From JABAYQ01 sp042091225 (GTDB lineage Bacteria; Bacteroidota; Bacteroidia; Flavobacteriales; UBA7312), in contig JBELHW010000037.1 of NCBI GenBank assembly GCA_042091225.1, positions 1 to 17,295 of the forward strand: a stretch of DNA of 17,295 bases. Direction: 5' to 3'. Both the position numbers and the translations under genes were made by a program. The notes beneath the pieces are model-generated. The model had not been told where the DNA came from. It saw only the letters and a list, made by a program, of their open reading frames with translations, and did no database searches. Position 1 is the first letter of the stretch. Every line of letters starts with the position of its first letter. This document shows, one piece after another, positions 1-7,797 of the stretch.

Positions 1-534
1 GACAACCCATACTATATACAAGCAGAAGAAATTGCATACATGCTTACTCAAAGTGGATACGGTGTAATTACGGGAGGAGGCTTAGGAATAATGGAAGCCG
101 GAAATAAGGGAGCTAATAGAGGAAATGGAAAATCAGTAGGCCTAAATATAGACCTTCCTTTCGAACAAAACTCTAATCAATACATAGACAATGACAAACT
201 AATCACATTTGACTATTTTTTTGTTAGAAAAGTGATTTTCATGAAATATGCTCAAGGCTTTATTGTTATGCCAGGAGGCGTAGGAACCCTAGACGAATTA
301 TTTGAAGCTATAACACTAATCCAAACCCAAAAGATTGCAGCCTTCCCTATTGTCTTAGTAGGAAAAAAATATTGGAGTGGCCTAATTGACTGGATAAAGA
401 ATACTATGCTAGATCAAGAAAGCAATATAAGCCCCGAAGATTTAGACTTATTTAGCGTAGTAGATACATCTAAAGAAGCAGTGGATAAAATTGATGAATT
501 TTATTCTAAATATTTGCTAAAACCCAACTTCTAA
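1..534 (+). CDS. LOG-family protein (Rossmann fold), 5'-truncated by the window edge
   Basis: The reading frame is open from base 1 to a TAA at 532-534, so the N-terminus lies outside the window. The 177 visible residues carry both family signatures: the glycine-rich GGGLGIMEAGNKGA stretch (about residues 25-38 counted from base 1) and PGGVGTLDE (about 91-99), which in characterised LOG proteins forms the nucleotide-binding and catalytic site. Relatives cleave cytokinin riboside 5'-monophosphates or related nucleotides to a free base and ribose 5-phosphate; older annotations call them lysine decarboxylases, for which the sequence gives no support. The first methionine visible, at base 40, is internal because conserved-looking sequence precedes it. 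The protein has no signal peptide or membrane segment in the visible part and should be cytoplasmic. The family is clear; the physiological substrate is not known from sequence. Confidence 0.9.
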   Translation, partial: DNPYYIQAEEIAYMLTQSGYGVITGGGLGIMEAGNKGANRGNGKSVGLNIDLPFEQNSNQYIDNDKLITFDYFFVRKVIFMKYAQGFIVMPGGVGTLDELFEAITLIQTQKIAAFPIVLVGKKYWSGLIDWIKNTMLDQESNISPEDLDLFSVVDTSKEAVDKIDEFYSKYLLKPNF

Positions 535-587
535 TAATACAAGAAAATTTGTTAGTTTTACAATCGTTATAACTAATCAAGTTTTCA

Positions 588-2696
588 ATGAGAAATCATT
601 TTATAATAGCTGTATTGTTGATCGCTTCAACAACGCTATCTTTCGGTCAAATACCTGGCCCAGAATATAGTCAATACCAATACAAAGACAGTACTAACTT
701 AACTGAAGATGGTACAATTCCCATTAAGGAAAAACATATACACAAAACTAAATTTCTTCCTAAAATATATGTTGGGTTTGGGAGTTTTAACTTTGGAGGG
801 GACATTTCTGATACCAGAAACACAGGTATTATCAGTCGTCCTGGATTTAAAATAGGATTTACATCTAACATAAACGACTTTTTTGATGCTACGGTTTATA
901 TGCAAGAAGGAAAACTAAGAGTTGATGGTACTAACAATAACGAAGTGCCAACCAATTTTTTAAGTACCGTTAATTCAATTGGTGTCAATTTTGATTATAA
1001 TTTTAAAAATATTTTTCAAAAATCAACTTTAAGGCCTTTTTTAGGTTTCGGATTAAGCTACCTAAAATTCGACTCTAAAGGCTCAAACGATAATACTAAC
1101 GATTTGTACGAAATCGATTTATTAACAGAATATACTAATGAGACAGGTGAAACCTATAGTAAAAACGCTTTTGAAATTCCGCTTTCCGTTGGTTTAAACT
1201 TTTCTGCAAACGACAGACTAAACCTAAAATTTAGTTCTACTATTCACTTAACTAACACTGATTTTATTGATAATGTTGAACAGGATGGAAATGACAGCTA
1301 TATTGTCACTTCTGCTTCTTTTACTTATGATTTGTTTTGCTATGAATGTGAAGAAGAATATGTTTCCGATTATTACGATGAATCTGTAAACTTTGATATC
1401 ATTGATAATGAAGATACCGACTATGATGGAGTAAAAGATATAGATGATTTTTGTCCTGAAACACCGCGAAATGTTGAAGTGGATAATAATGGATGTCCGA
1501 TTGATAGCGACAATGACGCCGTTGCTGATTACTTAGATCAAGAACCTAATACTCCTCTAGGAGCTGTTGTTAACTCGAAAGGTATTCAATTAACAAATGT
1601 GATGAGCGAAATGCTTTATTTAGCTTACCAAAATTCTTCTTCAAGAAAAGAAGCAGTCGAATATTACGAAAAAAACTATCCATCAGAAAAATTTGTAAAA
1701 ATATCTAAAGAAGTAATTAATAGAAAAGGGGATACACTTTTAATAGATGTTTACAAGCCAAAAATATTTCAAGATATTTATAAGCAACAGGCTGAGTATT
1801 TAGATAATGTTACCTCTTCCAAACAAATAAATTTAAACTCTGTTACAACCTACAAAGTTCAACTCTCTAAGGAAAAGAAAAACCTAAGTGCGAGCAAGAT
1901 CAATACCCTAATGAGTATAATAGACTTGAAAAGCACAAAAGTAGGCGATGAAGTTCTTTATTCTAGTGGCGATTTTGAAGATATGCTAGAAGCAAGACAA
2001 AAACAAAATCAGCTCATCATTAGTGGTTATCCTAATGCCTTAGTAATTGAAGATATTCAAGGAGATATAAGAGTAGTTGAAGAAGGTGAAATGAACAGAG
2101 AGCAAAACAAAAGAAGCTCAGCAAAATTAAAGGATTTACCTCCTTTGGAGTCTATTGTATTTAGAGTGCAAATTGGAATGCTAAAAACAGCAGAAGTAGA
2201 CACTACACTTTATGACATTGAAGGGCTAATTGTTTTTGAAGGTAAGGACGGATTTAAACACATATTCTCTGGAGGATACTCTTCTTATGAAGATGCACTA
2301 AAACACAGAAATGAATTATACTTTATGGATTTTCAAGAAGCTAAAGTGATCGCACTTAAAAATGGTGAAATTGTCAATGCTGAAGAATACATGGACTATG
2401 GAACAGAAGAAAATTCTCCTGCTATCTTTGGCGATGTAATTTATAAAGTACAACTTGGTATTTTCGGTCAGAATGATAAAATAAATATTGAAAAGTTCGA
2501 AGGGATGGAAAATATAGAAATTACCGAAATGAAAAGTGGTTTATTAAGATATACAACTGGTACTTTTACTAACATTCAGGCTGCAATGTTAAAAATGAAT
2601 GAATTAAAATCTAAAGGACACGATAATTGTTACGTGATTTCATTTTTTAACGAACAACAAATATCATTGAAAAAAGCTCAAGAATTAACTAAATAA
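588..2696 (+). CDS. Outer-membrane protein: N-terminal barrel, TSP3-type calcium-binding repeats, three C-terminal SPOR-like repeats
   Basis: A 702-residue exported protein. Residues 1-20 form a signal peptide (short basic start, hydrophobic core, SFG-Q cleavage region). About 55-250 alternate polar and hydrophobic residues in strands such as YVGFGSFNFGG and RPFLGFGLSYLKF, like an 8-stranded OmpA-type barrel. About 276-325 is rich in Asp/Asn motifs (DTDYDGVKDIDDFCP, DSDNDAVADYLD), matching thrombospondin type-3 calcium-binding repeats, with C289 and C303 inside. In OmpA relatives a peptidoglycan-binding OmpA domain follows; here I see none. Instead three repeats begin YKVQL (422), FRVQI (525) and YKVQL (619), and each carries a later (S/T)G-x-(F/Y) motif plus helix (about 459, 562, 657), the pattern of SPOR domains. 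SPOR domains bind denuded peptidoglycan in characterised proteins, so a barrel-to-wall anchor is my inference. The gene ends at a strong terminator. Confidence 0.75.
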   Translation: MRNHFIIAVLLIASTTLSFGQIPGPEYSQYQYKDSTNLTEDGTIPIKEKHIHKTKFLPKIYVGFGSFNFGGDISDTRNTGIISRPGFKIGFTSNINDFFDATVYMQEGKLRVDGTNNNEVPTNFLSTVNSIGVNFDYNFKNIFQKSTLRPFLGFGLSYLKFDSKGSNDNTNDLYEIDLLTEYTNETGETYSKNAFEIPLSVGLNFSANDRLNLKFSSTIHLTNTDFIDNVEQDGNDSYIVTSASFTYDLFCYECEEEYVSDYYDESVNFDIIDNEDTDYDGVKDIDDFCPETPRNVEVDNNGCPIDSDNDAVADYLDQEPNTPLGAVVNSKGIQLTNVMSEMLYLAYQNSSSRKEAVEYYEKNYPSEKFVKISKEVINRKGDTLLIDVYKPKIFQDIYKQQAEYLDNVTSSKQINLNSVTTYKVQLSKEKKNLSASKINTLMSIIDLKSTKVGDEVLYSSGDFEDMLEARQKQNQLIISGYPNALVIEDIQGDIRVVEEGEMNREQNKRSSAKLKDLPPLESIVFRVQIGMLKTAEVDTTLYDIEGLIVFEGKDGFKHIFSGGYSSYEDALKHRNELYFMDFQEAKVIALKNGEIVNAEEYMDYGTEENSPAIFGDVIYKVQLGIFGQNDKINIEKFEGMENIEITEMKSGLLRYTTGTFTNIQAAMLKMNELKSKGHDNCYVISFFNEQQISLKKAQELTK
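1848..2687 (+). repeat. Three diverged SPOR-like protein repeats
   Basis: These are protein-level repeats inside the outer-membrane protein gene, at about residues 421-500, 522-600 and 617-700 (bases 1848-2087, 2151-2387, 2436-2687). Each has an opening strand (YKVQL, FRVQI, YKVQL), a central variable part, and a second-half motif: SSGDFEDMLEARQKQNQL, FSGGYSSYEDALKHRNEL and TTGTFTNIQAAMLKMNEL. Each finishes with a strand near A/C-x-V-I. The DNA itself is not repetitive, so the duplications are old. Confidence 0.65.
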
Positions 2697-2714
2697 ATCT
2701 GATTATTCACACAT

Positions 2715-2746
2715 AAAAAAACGACTGATTAATCAGTCGTTTTTTT
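2715..2746. terminator. Bidirectional intrinsic terminator between convergent genes
   Basis: A perfect 32-base inverted repeat: seven A (2715-2721), the stem CGACTGA paired with TCAGTCG around a TTAA loop (2729-2732), then seven T (2740-2746). Read rightwards it ends the outer-membrane protein gene (stop at 2696). Read leftwards its A run becomes the U tract for the RNA methyltransferase gene, whose stop codon (2729-2731) sits in the loop. Confidence 0.92.
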
Positions 2747-3904
2747 GTGGAGTTTTTTTGTTCCTTCATACATTTGATATCTTAAAAAACGGCATTCTAA
2801 TTGTCCGTTAAAAAGTTTTATTCTACGTGTATGTTTTAGATTTATACTATTAACAGCATCCATGTCCGATGTAATAAGCCAACCAGTTGATCCAGCATAA
2901 TGGTTTTTAAACGTATCTCCTATTTTACTATACAAATCTAGCATATCGGCTTCTATTCTTTCACCATATGGAGGATTGAATAGAATTGTTCCTGTAGTTT
3001 CAAATAAATAAGGTTGTCTAAAAAAATTAGCTCTTTTAAGTTCAATAATATCATCTAACATGGCGTCTTTAATATTAGACTCTGCTTTTCTGTATGAACC
3101 GAAAGAACGATCACAACCTATAATTTTTCCATTAAAGTCTTTCACTTTATTTAAGGAAGACTTTTTTATAGTTTCCCAAAGTTCTTGATCGAAACTAGAC
3201 CAGTTCATAAATCCAAAACTTTTACGGTGTAATAATGGAGGAATATTACAAGCAATCATAGCAGCTTCAATCAATAAAGTTCCTGAACCACACATGGGAT
3301 CTAAAAAATCGCTTTCTTTATCCCAATCACTTAAAAGAATCATACCCGCAGCTAAAACCTCACTAATAGGTGCAATATTAGTAGCGTGTCTGTATCCTCT
3401 TTTATGAAGAGAGTCTCCAGAGCTATCTAATGAAATATTTACTTTATCGTTTGAAATATGTACGTTAATTCTAACATCAGGATTTTTAGTATCTACATTT
3501 GGTCTTTTTCCTTTTGTTAAATCTCTAAAATAATCAACAATCGCATCTTTTACTTTTAATGCTACATAATGACTATGATTAAAAAAGTCTGAATTTACTG
3601 CAGCATTTACAGCTATTGTATCGTTAACATCTATATATTGTGACCAGTCTAATTCTTTAGCACCATCATACAAATCATCCTCTTTTCTGGCAACAAACTT
3701 ATAAATCGGTCGTAAAATCCTGATTGCTGTTCTTAAGTTTAGGTTTGCTTTGTACATAAAACCTAAATCTCCTACAAAACTCACTGCCCTGTTTAAAACC
3801 ACAACATCCTGAGCACCCAAATCGGTAAGTTCTTGAGCTAAAACATTCTCCAAACCCAATTGGGTTTTAGCAATCATTTCAAAATTGACATATTTATTAT
3901 CCAT
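2729..3904 (-). CDS. THUMP-domain class I SAM-dependent RNA methyltransferase (RlmL N-terminal-half type)
   Basis: A 391-residue cytoplasmic enzyme expected to methylate the N2 position of a guanine in 23S rRNA, by homology to the N-terminal half of E. coli RlmL. Residues about 45-160 fit a ferredoxin-like plus THUMP RNA-binding region. The catalytic Rossmann domain follows, with SAM-binding motif I DPMCGSGTLLIEAA at 202-215 and the base-methylating motif IV NPPYGER at 310-316. E. coli RlmL is a fusion of about 700 residues with a second methyltransferase; this protein stops after the first domain, as is usual in Bacteroidota. The gene is divergent from the methyltransferase gene at 3953 (48 bases between starts). 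Its start is preceded by a near-consensus promoter box four bases away. Its last codons and stop are part of the bidirectional terminator. Family confident; the exact rRNA target is inferred. Confidence 0.9.
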   Translation of the reverse strand: MDNKYVNFEMIAKTQLGLENVLAQELTDLGAQDVVVLNRAVSFVGDLGFMYKANLNLRTAIRILRPIYKFVARKEDDLYDGAKELDWSQYIDVNDTIAVNAAVNSDFFNHSHYVALKVKDAIVDYFRDLTKGKRPNVDTKNPDVRINVHISNDKVNISLDSSGDSLHKRGYRHATNIAPISEVLAAGMILLSDWDKESDFLDPMCGSGTLLIEAAMIACNIPPLLHRKSFGFMNWSSFDQELWETIKKSSLNKVKDFNGKIIGCDRSFGSYRKAESNIKDAMLDDIIELKRANFFRQPYLFETTGTILFNPPYGERIEADMLDLYSKIGDTFKNHYAGSTGWLITSDMDAVNSINLKHTRRIKLFNGQLECRFLRYQMYEGTKKLHKKTTD

Positions 3905-3908
3905 TGGG

Positions 3909-3916
3909 CGAATTTA
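3909..3916 (-). promoter_or_regulatory. Candidate -7 promoter box for the THUMP methyltransferase gene
   Basis: On the minus strand the sequence reads TAAATTCG, one mismatch from the Bacteroidota -7 consensus TAnnTTTG. It is separated from the ATG by four bases (CCCA), so transcription would start at or next to the start codon. The -33 element is weak (TTTT, 18-base spacer). Confidence 0.4.
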
Positions 3917-3940
3917 GTGATTTATATTCTTTAGAAAATA

Positions 3941-3948
3941 TATATTTG
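3941..3948 (+). promoter_or_regulatory. Candidate -7 promoter box for the 3953 methyltransferase run
   Basis: TATATTTG matches the Bacteroidota -7 consensus TAnnTTTG exactly and lies four bases (AAAA) before the ATG at 3953. A transcript starting at the usual distance would have essentially no leader. No good TTTG is seen at the -33 position. It would drive the six-gene plus-strand run. Confidence 0.5.
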
Positions 3949-3952
3949 AAAA

Positions 3953-4663
3953 ATGAAAAATTGGTTTAACACTAAGTATTATCATATTCTTTATAAAAAT
4001 AGAGATGAGCAAGAAGCCCAGCGTTTTTTAAACAATCTTTTAGCTACTCTTAGACCTAGCAAATCAGATATTTTTTTAGATGTAGCATGTGGCAAAGGAC
4101 GCCATTCTCATTATATAAATTCATTAGGATTTCAAGTTTTTGGAATAGATAACGCAGATCAAAATATTATTTGGGCCAATCAAAATTCAAATGAGAATTG
4201 CCATTTTGAGGTATTTGATATGAGAGAAGCCTACAAAAAAAAATATTTTGACTTTTGTTTGAACTTATTCACAAGCTTCGGATACTTCGAAGACGAAAAA
4301 GATAATCTCTTAGCCTTCATCGCTATGGCACAGAACTTAAAACCTGGTGGAAAATTAGTTTTTGATTTCATGAATTCGAAAAAAGTAATCAATACACTTG
4401 TAGAAATTGAAACAAAAAAAGTAGATAATTTGACTTTCAATATCAAAAGAAACTTTGATTCAAAATTTATAACAAAAAAAATATCATTTTTTGATGATAA
4501 AAACTATACTTTTGAAGAAAAAGTAAGAGCTCTTTTCTTAAGCGATATTTCTGATTTGTTGGAAAAAGCAGGGCTAAATATTATTAATGTTTGGGGAGAT
4601 TATGAGTTAAATGATTTTGATGTAATAAATTCAAATCGCTTAATTATATTAGCACAGAAATAA
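3953..4663 (+). CDS. Class I SAM-dependent methyltransferase, substrate unknown
   Basis: A 236-residue cytoplasmic protein of the Methyltransf_25/UbiE-like superfamily. SAM-binding motif I is FLDVACGKGRHS (41-52), motif II is GFQVFGIDNADQ (59-70), and motif III/IV falls around residues 101-114 (FCLNLFTSFGYFED). The loop LKPGGKLVFDFMNSKK (about 129-144) is typical of small-molecule rather than DNA methyltransferases; there is no NPPY motif and no RNA-binding domain. The gene opens the plus-strand run, and the ZIP transporter gene begins three bases after its stop, so the two are probably cotranscribed. I cannot name the substrate. Confidence 0.85.
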   Translation: MKNWFNTKYYHILYKNRDEQEAQRFLNNLLATLRPSKSDIFLDVACGKGRHSHYINSLGFQVFGIDNADQNIIWANQNSNENCHFEVFDMREAYKKKYFDFCLNLFTSFGYFEDEKDNLLAFIAMAQNLKPGGKLVFDFMNSKKVINTLVEIETKKVDNLTFNIKRNFDSKFITKKISFFDDKNYTFEEKVRALFLSDISDLLEKAGLNIINVWGDYELNDFDVINSNRLIILAQK

Positions 4664-4666
4664 ATT

Positions 4667-5353
4667 ATGTATTATTTAATATTAATATCATCCGTTTTAG
4701 TTGGTGCAATCATTGCACTTTATTTTAAAGGAATGTCTGATAAAAAGACAAGGTTACTTATTTCTTTTAGTGGTTCCTATCTTTTCGCAATAACTGTACT
4801 GCACTTAATTCCGGATATATACTCTCACGGTGCTGATTATTCAATCGGAATTTATATTATAATTGGCTTTTTCTTTCAAATTATTTTAGAACACTTTACT
4901 AAAGGTGCAGAACACGGTCATAGTCATTTTCCGGGGAGTATCCCCTTGAGTGTACTAATAGGATTAAGTATTCACGCTATTTTAGAAGGTATGCCTTTAG
5001 GAAATCACGATCATGGACACGTTCACGGAAATTTACTAACTGGTTTAGCTATTCATAAAATTCCGGTAAGTATTGTTTTAATGAATATGATGCTTGCTGG
5101 GGGTTTTAGTAAAACTAAATCGATAATTATTATAATTTTGTTTGCTTTTATGTCTCCCCTTGGGATGTTTACAAGTGAATTTATTAATGTAAGTAATTAC
5201 CACAACGAAATAATGGCTATTGTAATAGGTATATTTTTACATATATCAACTACTATTTTGTTTGAAAGTAGTGACGGACACGATTTCAACAAACAGAAAA
5301 TGATATCAATTATATTAGGGACAGTAATAGCTATTCTTGGATTATCTATATAA
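4667..5353 (+). CDS. ZIP-family divalent metal ion transporter
   Basis: A 228-residue inner-membrane protein with about eight hydrophobic segments (roughly 1-20, 29-50, 58-76, 92-110, 123-145, 151-170, 181-200, 211-227). ZIP hallmarks are present: HLIPD at 46-50, the metal-site helix GLSIHAILEGMPLG with H103 and E107, and HKIPVS at 130-135 where many ZIPs have HEIPEG. Two histidine-rich segments, HGHSH (83-87) and HDHGHVHG (114-121), lie in loops and could capture metal. ZIP proteins move zinc, iron or manganese into the cytoplasm; which metal applies here is not visible. The TAA stop and the next gene's ATG share a base (TAATG), suggesting translational coupling with the small P-loop NTPase. 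Confidence 0.9.
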   Translation: MYYLILISSVLVGAIIALYFKGMSDKKTRLLISFSGSYLFAITVLHLIPDIYSHGADYSIGIYIIIGFFFQIILEHFTKGAEHGHSHFPGSIPLSVLIGLSIHAILEGMPLGNHDHGHVHGNLLTGLAIHKIPVSIVLMNMMLAGGFSKTKSIIIIILFAFMSPLGMFTSEFINVSNYHNEIMAIVIGIFLHISTTILFESSDGHDFNKQKMISIILGTVIAILGLSI

Positions 5354-5859
5354 TGAAACGTATTGTAATTAGCGGAGGACCTTCTTCGGGAAAAACTACC
5401 CTAGTTAATAATTTAAAAACTCTAGGACATAATTGTTTTGACGAAGTTTCTAGAGAAATCATAGAAAGTCAAAATATCAATTCTTCTATAAAAAAATTTG
5501 ATTTTGAAGAAACTGTTTTTAACAAAAGGATTGAACAGTATCGCATTGCAAAATCTGAGATTCAATTTTATGATAGAAGTTTTATTGATGGCTTGGCATA
5601 CATGAAAATGAACCGAATTGAAATTCCTGACTATTTTTTGAAAACAGTTAACGAATTGAGATTTTACCCCACTGTATTTATTTGTCCGTTTTGGGCCAAT
5701 ATTTTTGAAAATGACTCCCAAAGACTAGAAAATATAGACCAGGCAAAAAAAATCTATAATCAGCTTATTAAAATTTATTCCCAATTCGACTATAAAATTG
5801 CTATCTTACCAAAAGGAAATCTAGAAAATAGAGTCAAATTTATATTTGATCGTATATAA
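5353..5859 (+). CDS. Small P-loop NTPase (AAA_28 / NadR-like kinase fold)
   Basis: A 168-residue cytoplasmic protein. The Walker A motif GGPSSGKTT is at 8-16, directly after the first strand (RIVISG). FYDRSFIDGLAYM (72-84) matches the DRS/Walker-B-type region of nucleoside or nicotinamide-ribose kinase-like P-loop proteins, and a lid-like segment with W114 and R124 follows. The overall pattern fits AAA_28 (PF13521), whose members are annotated only as ATP-binding proteins or, when fused, as NadR ribosylnicotinamide kinase. No NadR adenylyltransferase domain is present. It overlaps the ZIP gene by one base and is 18 bases from recQ. Phosphorylation of a small molecule is plausible but unproven. 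Confidence 0.8.
   Translation: MKRIVISGGPSSGKTTLVNNLKTLGHNCFDEVSREIIESQNINSSIKKFDFEETVFNKRIEQYRIAKSEIQFYDRSFIDGLAYMKMNRIEIPDYFLKTVNELRFYPTVFICPFWANIFENDSQRLENIDQAKKIYNQLIKIYSQFDYKIAILPKGNLENRVKFIFDRI
5841..5848 (+). promoter_or_regulatory. Possible internal -7 promoter box before recQ
   Basis: TATATTTG fits TAnnTTTG exactly but lies within the last codons of the P-loop NTPase gene, about 30 bases before the recQ ATG. No -33 TTTG is seen at 18-21 bases upstream, and the box could be chance in AT-rich coding sequence. Confidence 0.25.
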
Positions 5860-5877
5860 TATTCTTTATATATAGAT

Positions 5878-7779
5878 ATGGAGCCAAATCAAATTTTAAA
5901 AAAGTATTGGAATCATGATTCTTTTCGTTCGGGTCAAGAACAAATTATACAATCTATACTTGACAAAAAGGATACACTAGCATTACTTCCTACTGGAGGG
6001 GGTAAATCTATTTGTTTTCAAATTCCAGCATTAATGATTGACGGGATATGTATTGTTGTATCGCCCCTAATCGCATTAATGAAAGATCAAGTACAAAATC
6101 TAAATAGTAAAAATATAAAAGCTGTTGCCATTTATTCAGGCCTTACTAATTCTGAAATTGATATCGCATTAGACAATTGCATCTATGGAGGTATAAAATT
6201 TCTTTATATTTCTCCTGAAAGAATACAAAATAAAATGTTCAGGCAAAGAATTGGCAAAATGAATGTCAATTTAATTGCTGTAGACGAAGCCCATTGTATA
6301 TCGCAATGGGGCTACAACTTTCGTCCAAATTATTTAAAAATTGTTTCTTTAAAAGAAATTATCGACGTACCAATTATTGCACTTACAGCAACAGCAACAA
6401 AAAATGTAATTGAAGACATTCAACAAAAACTAGAATTTAGTGATTCTAACATAATTTCAAATAGCTTTTTTCGTAAAGAGCTATCGTATATCGCAATAAA
6501 AACTGAGGATATTTCATCAAAACTTCTTCAAATTCTAAATAAAGTTAAAGGGAGTTCGATAGTATATTGCAATACTAGAAAAGAAACCAAGACTACAAGT
6601 AATTTTCTTAACCAACATGGCATATCTTCAAAATATTACCATGGAGGCTTAAATATAAAAGATAGAGATAAAATTCAAAAAGAATGGACCCAGAATCATG
6701 TAAGGGTAATGGTCGCTACTAATGCTTTTGGCATGGGGATTGATAAACCAAATGTACGCTCAGTAATTCATCAATTCTTACCTCAAAATATAGAGTCATA
6801 TTTTCAAGAGGCAGGCAGAGCCGGAAGAGATGGAAAAACTGCTTATTCTATTTTGTTAGCCAATAATTACCTAGAGAAAGATTTACTTAGACAAATTGAA
6901 GTTAAATATCCTGAAATACAAGAAATCAGGAACGTATATCAGAAACTTGCTAATTATTTTGGTTTAGCAATCGGACCAATAAATTCTTTAATCGAACACA
7001 ATTTTAATATTGTTGACTTTTGTAATAAATTTGATTTAGAATATTTAAAAACCTTCAATTGTTTAAAAATTTTAGAGCTAGAAGAGTTAATTAAGTTAAA
7101 TGAGGATTTTTCTAATCCTTCAAAAATTCACATTAAAGTAAATCATAACGATTTATACCATTTTCAGATAGCAAACCCAAGTTTTGATAATATTATAAAA
7201 ACACTTTTACGCTCCTATCCAGGGATTTTTGAAAGTTATGTTATAGTACAAGAAAATATCCTGGCTAAAAGATTAAAAACGGATATTCAAAACATTTATA
7301 CTCTTCTTAAAAAACTAGTTGAATTAAAACTTATTGATTATGTAAAACAAAACTCTAATCCCAAAATTTACTTTTTGGAAAATAGAGTAGATGCTAAAAA
7401 GTTATCCTTTAAAAATCAAAACCTCTTACAAAATAAGAAAAGGGATATGGAAAAAGCAAAAACAGTAATTGCTTATTTTAATAATAACGAAATTTGTAGA
7501 AGCAGCTTTTTACTAGAATACTTCAATGAACAAAATTCGACCAATTGTGGAGTCTGCGATATATGTCTGAAAAAAAATAAAAATCTATCACAAAAAGAAT
7601 TTCAATTAATAAAAAATGAAATTAAAAATACACTAGAAGTACAATCTGCTTCATTAGATGAGATATTACTAAAAGTTTTAAACTTTGAAGAAGATAAAAT
7701 AATTAAAGTAATTGAATTCTTGCTAGAGAACGAACAACTTAAAATAGATAAATACAATCAGTTTATCTGGATAGCTTAA
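5878..7779 (+). CDS. recQ: RecQ-family ATP-dependent 3'-5' DNA helicase
   Basis: A 633-residue superfamily 2 helicase for unwinding recombination and repair intermediates. Motif 0 lies around FRSGQEQII (16-24), Walker A is LLPTGGGKS (36-44), DEAHCISQWG is at 136-145, TATAT at 170-174, motif V GMGIDKPNVRSVIHQ at 285-299, and the arginine-finger motif QEAGRAGRDG at 310-319. The four zinc-binding cysteines are C540, C557, C560 and C563. In E. coli RecQ they follow the helicase core closely; here about 200 residues, probably including winged-helix-like segments, intervene. No HRDC domain is recognisable; a short helical tail (about 575-633) ends the protein. This matches the shorter of the RecQ forms commonly seen in Bacteroidota. 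It is 18 bases from both its upstream and downstream neighbours. Confidence 0.93.
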   Translation: MEPNQILKKYWNHDSFRSGQEQIIQSILDKKDTLALLPTGGGKSICFQIPALMIDGICIVVSPLIALMKDQVQNLNSKNIKAVAIYSGLTNSEIDIALDNCIYGGIKFLYISPERIQNKMFRQRIGKMNVNLIAVDEAHCISQWGYNFRPNYLKIVSLKEIIDVPIIALTATATKNVIEDIQQKLEFSDSNIISNSFFRKELSYIAIKTEDISSKLLQILNKVKGSSIVYCNTRKETKTTSNFLNQHGISSKYYHGGLNIKDRDKIQKEWTQNHVRVMVATNAFGMGIDKPNVRSVIHQFLPQNIESYFQEAGRAGRDGKTAYSILLANNYLEKDLLRQIEVKYPEIQEIRNVYQKLANYFGLAIGPINSLIEHNFNIVDFCNKFDLEYLKTFNCLKILELEELIKLNEDFSNPSKIHIKVNHNDLYHFQIANPSFDNIIKTLLRSYPGIFESYVIVQENILAKRLKTDIQNIYTLLKKLVELKLIDYVKQNSNPKIYFLENRVDAKKLSFKNQNLLQNKKRDMEKAKTVIAYFNNNEICRSSFLLEYFNEQNSTNCGVCDICLKKNKNLSQKEFQLIKNEIKNTLEVQSASLDEILLKVLNFEEDKIIKVIEFLLENEQLKIDKYNQFIWIA

Positions 7780-7785
7780 ATATTT

Positions 7786-7793
7786 TAGATTTG
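7786..7793 (+). promoter_or_regulatory. Candidate promoter for fmt (leaderless)
   Basis: TAGATTTG fits the TAnnTTTG -7 consensus and lies four bases (TAAA) before the fmt ATG. A TTTA at 7762-7765 sits 20 bases upstream as a near-consensus -33 element. It would allow fmt and trmH to be expressed separately from recQ. Confidence 0.5.
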
Positions 7794-7797
7794 TAAA

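Noticed and set aside
535..587. Promoter for the outer-membrane protein gene
   Set aside because: Only partial matches (TTTG at 548-551, TAACTAAT at 570-577) are seen; too weak to annotate.
5853..5872. TATATAA / TTATATA inverted repeat before recQ
   Set aside because: The stem contains only A-T pairs, so it is thermodynamically weak and expected by chance in such AT-rich sequence.
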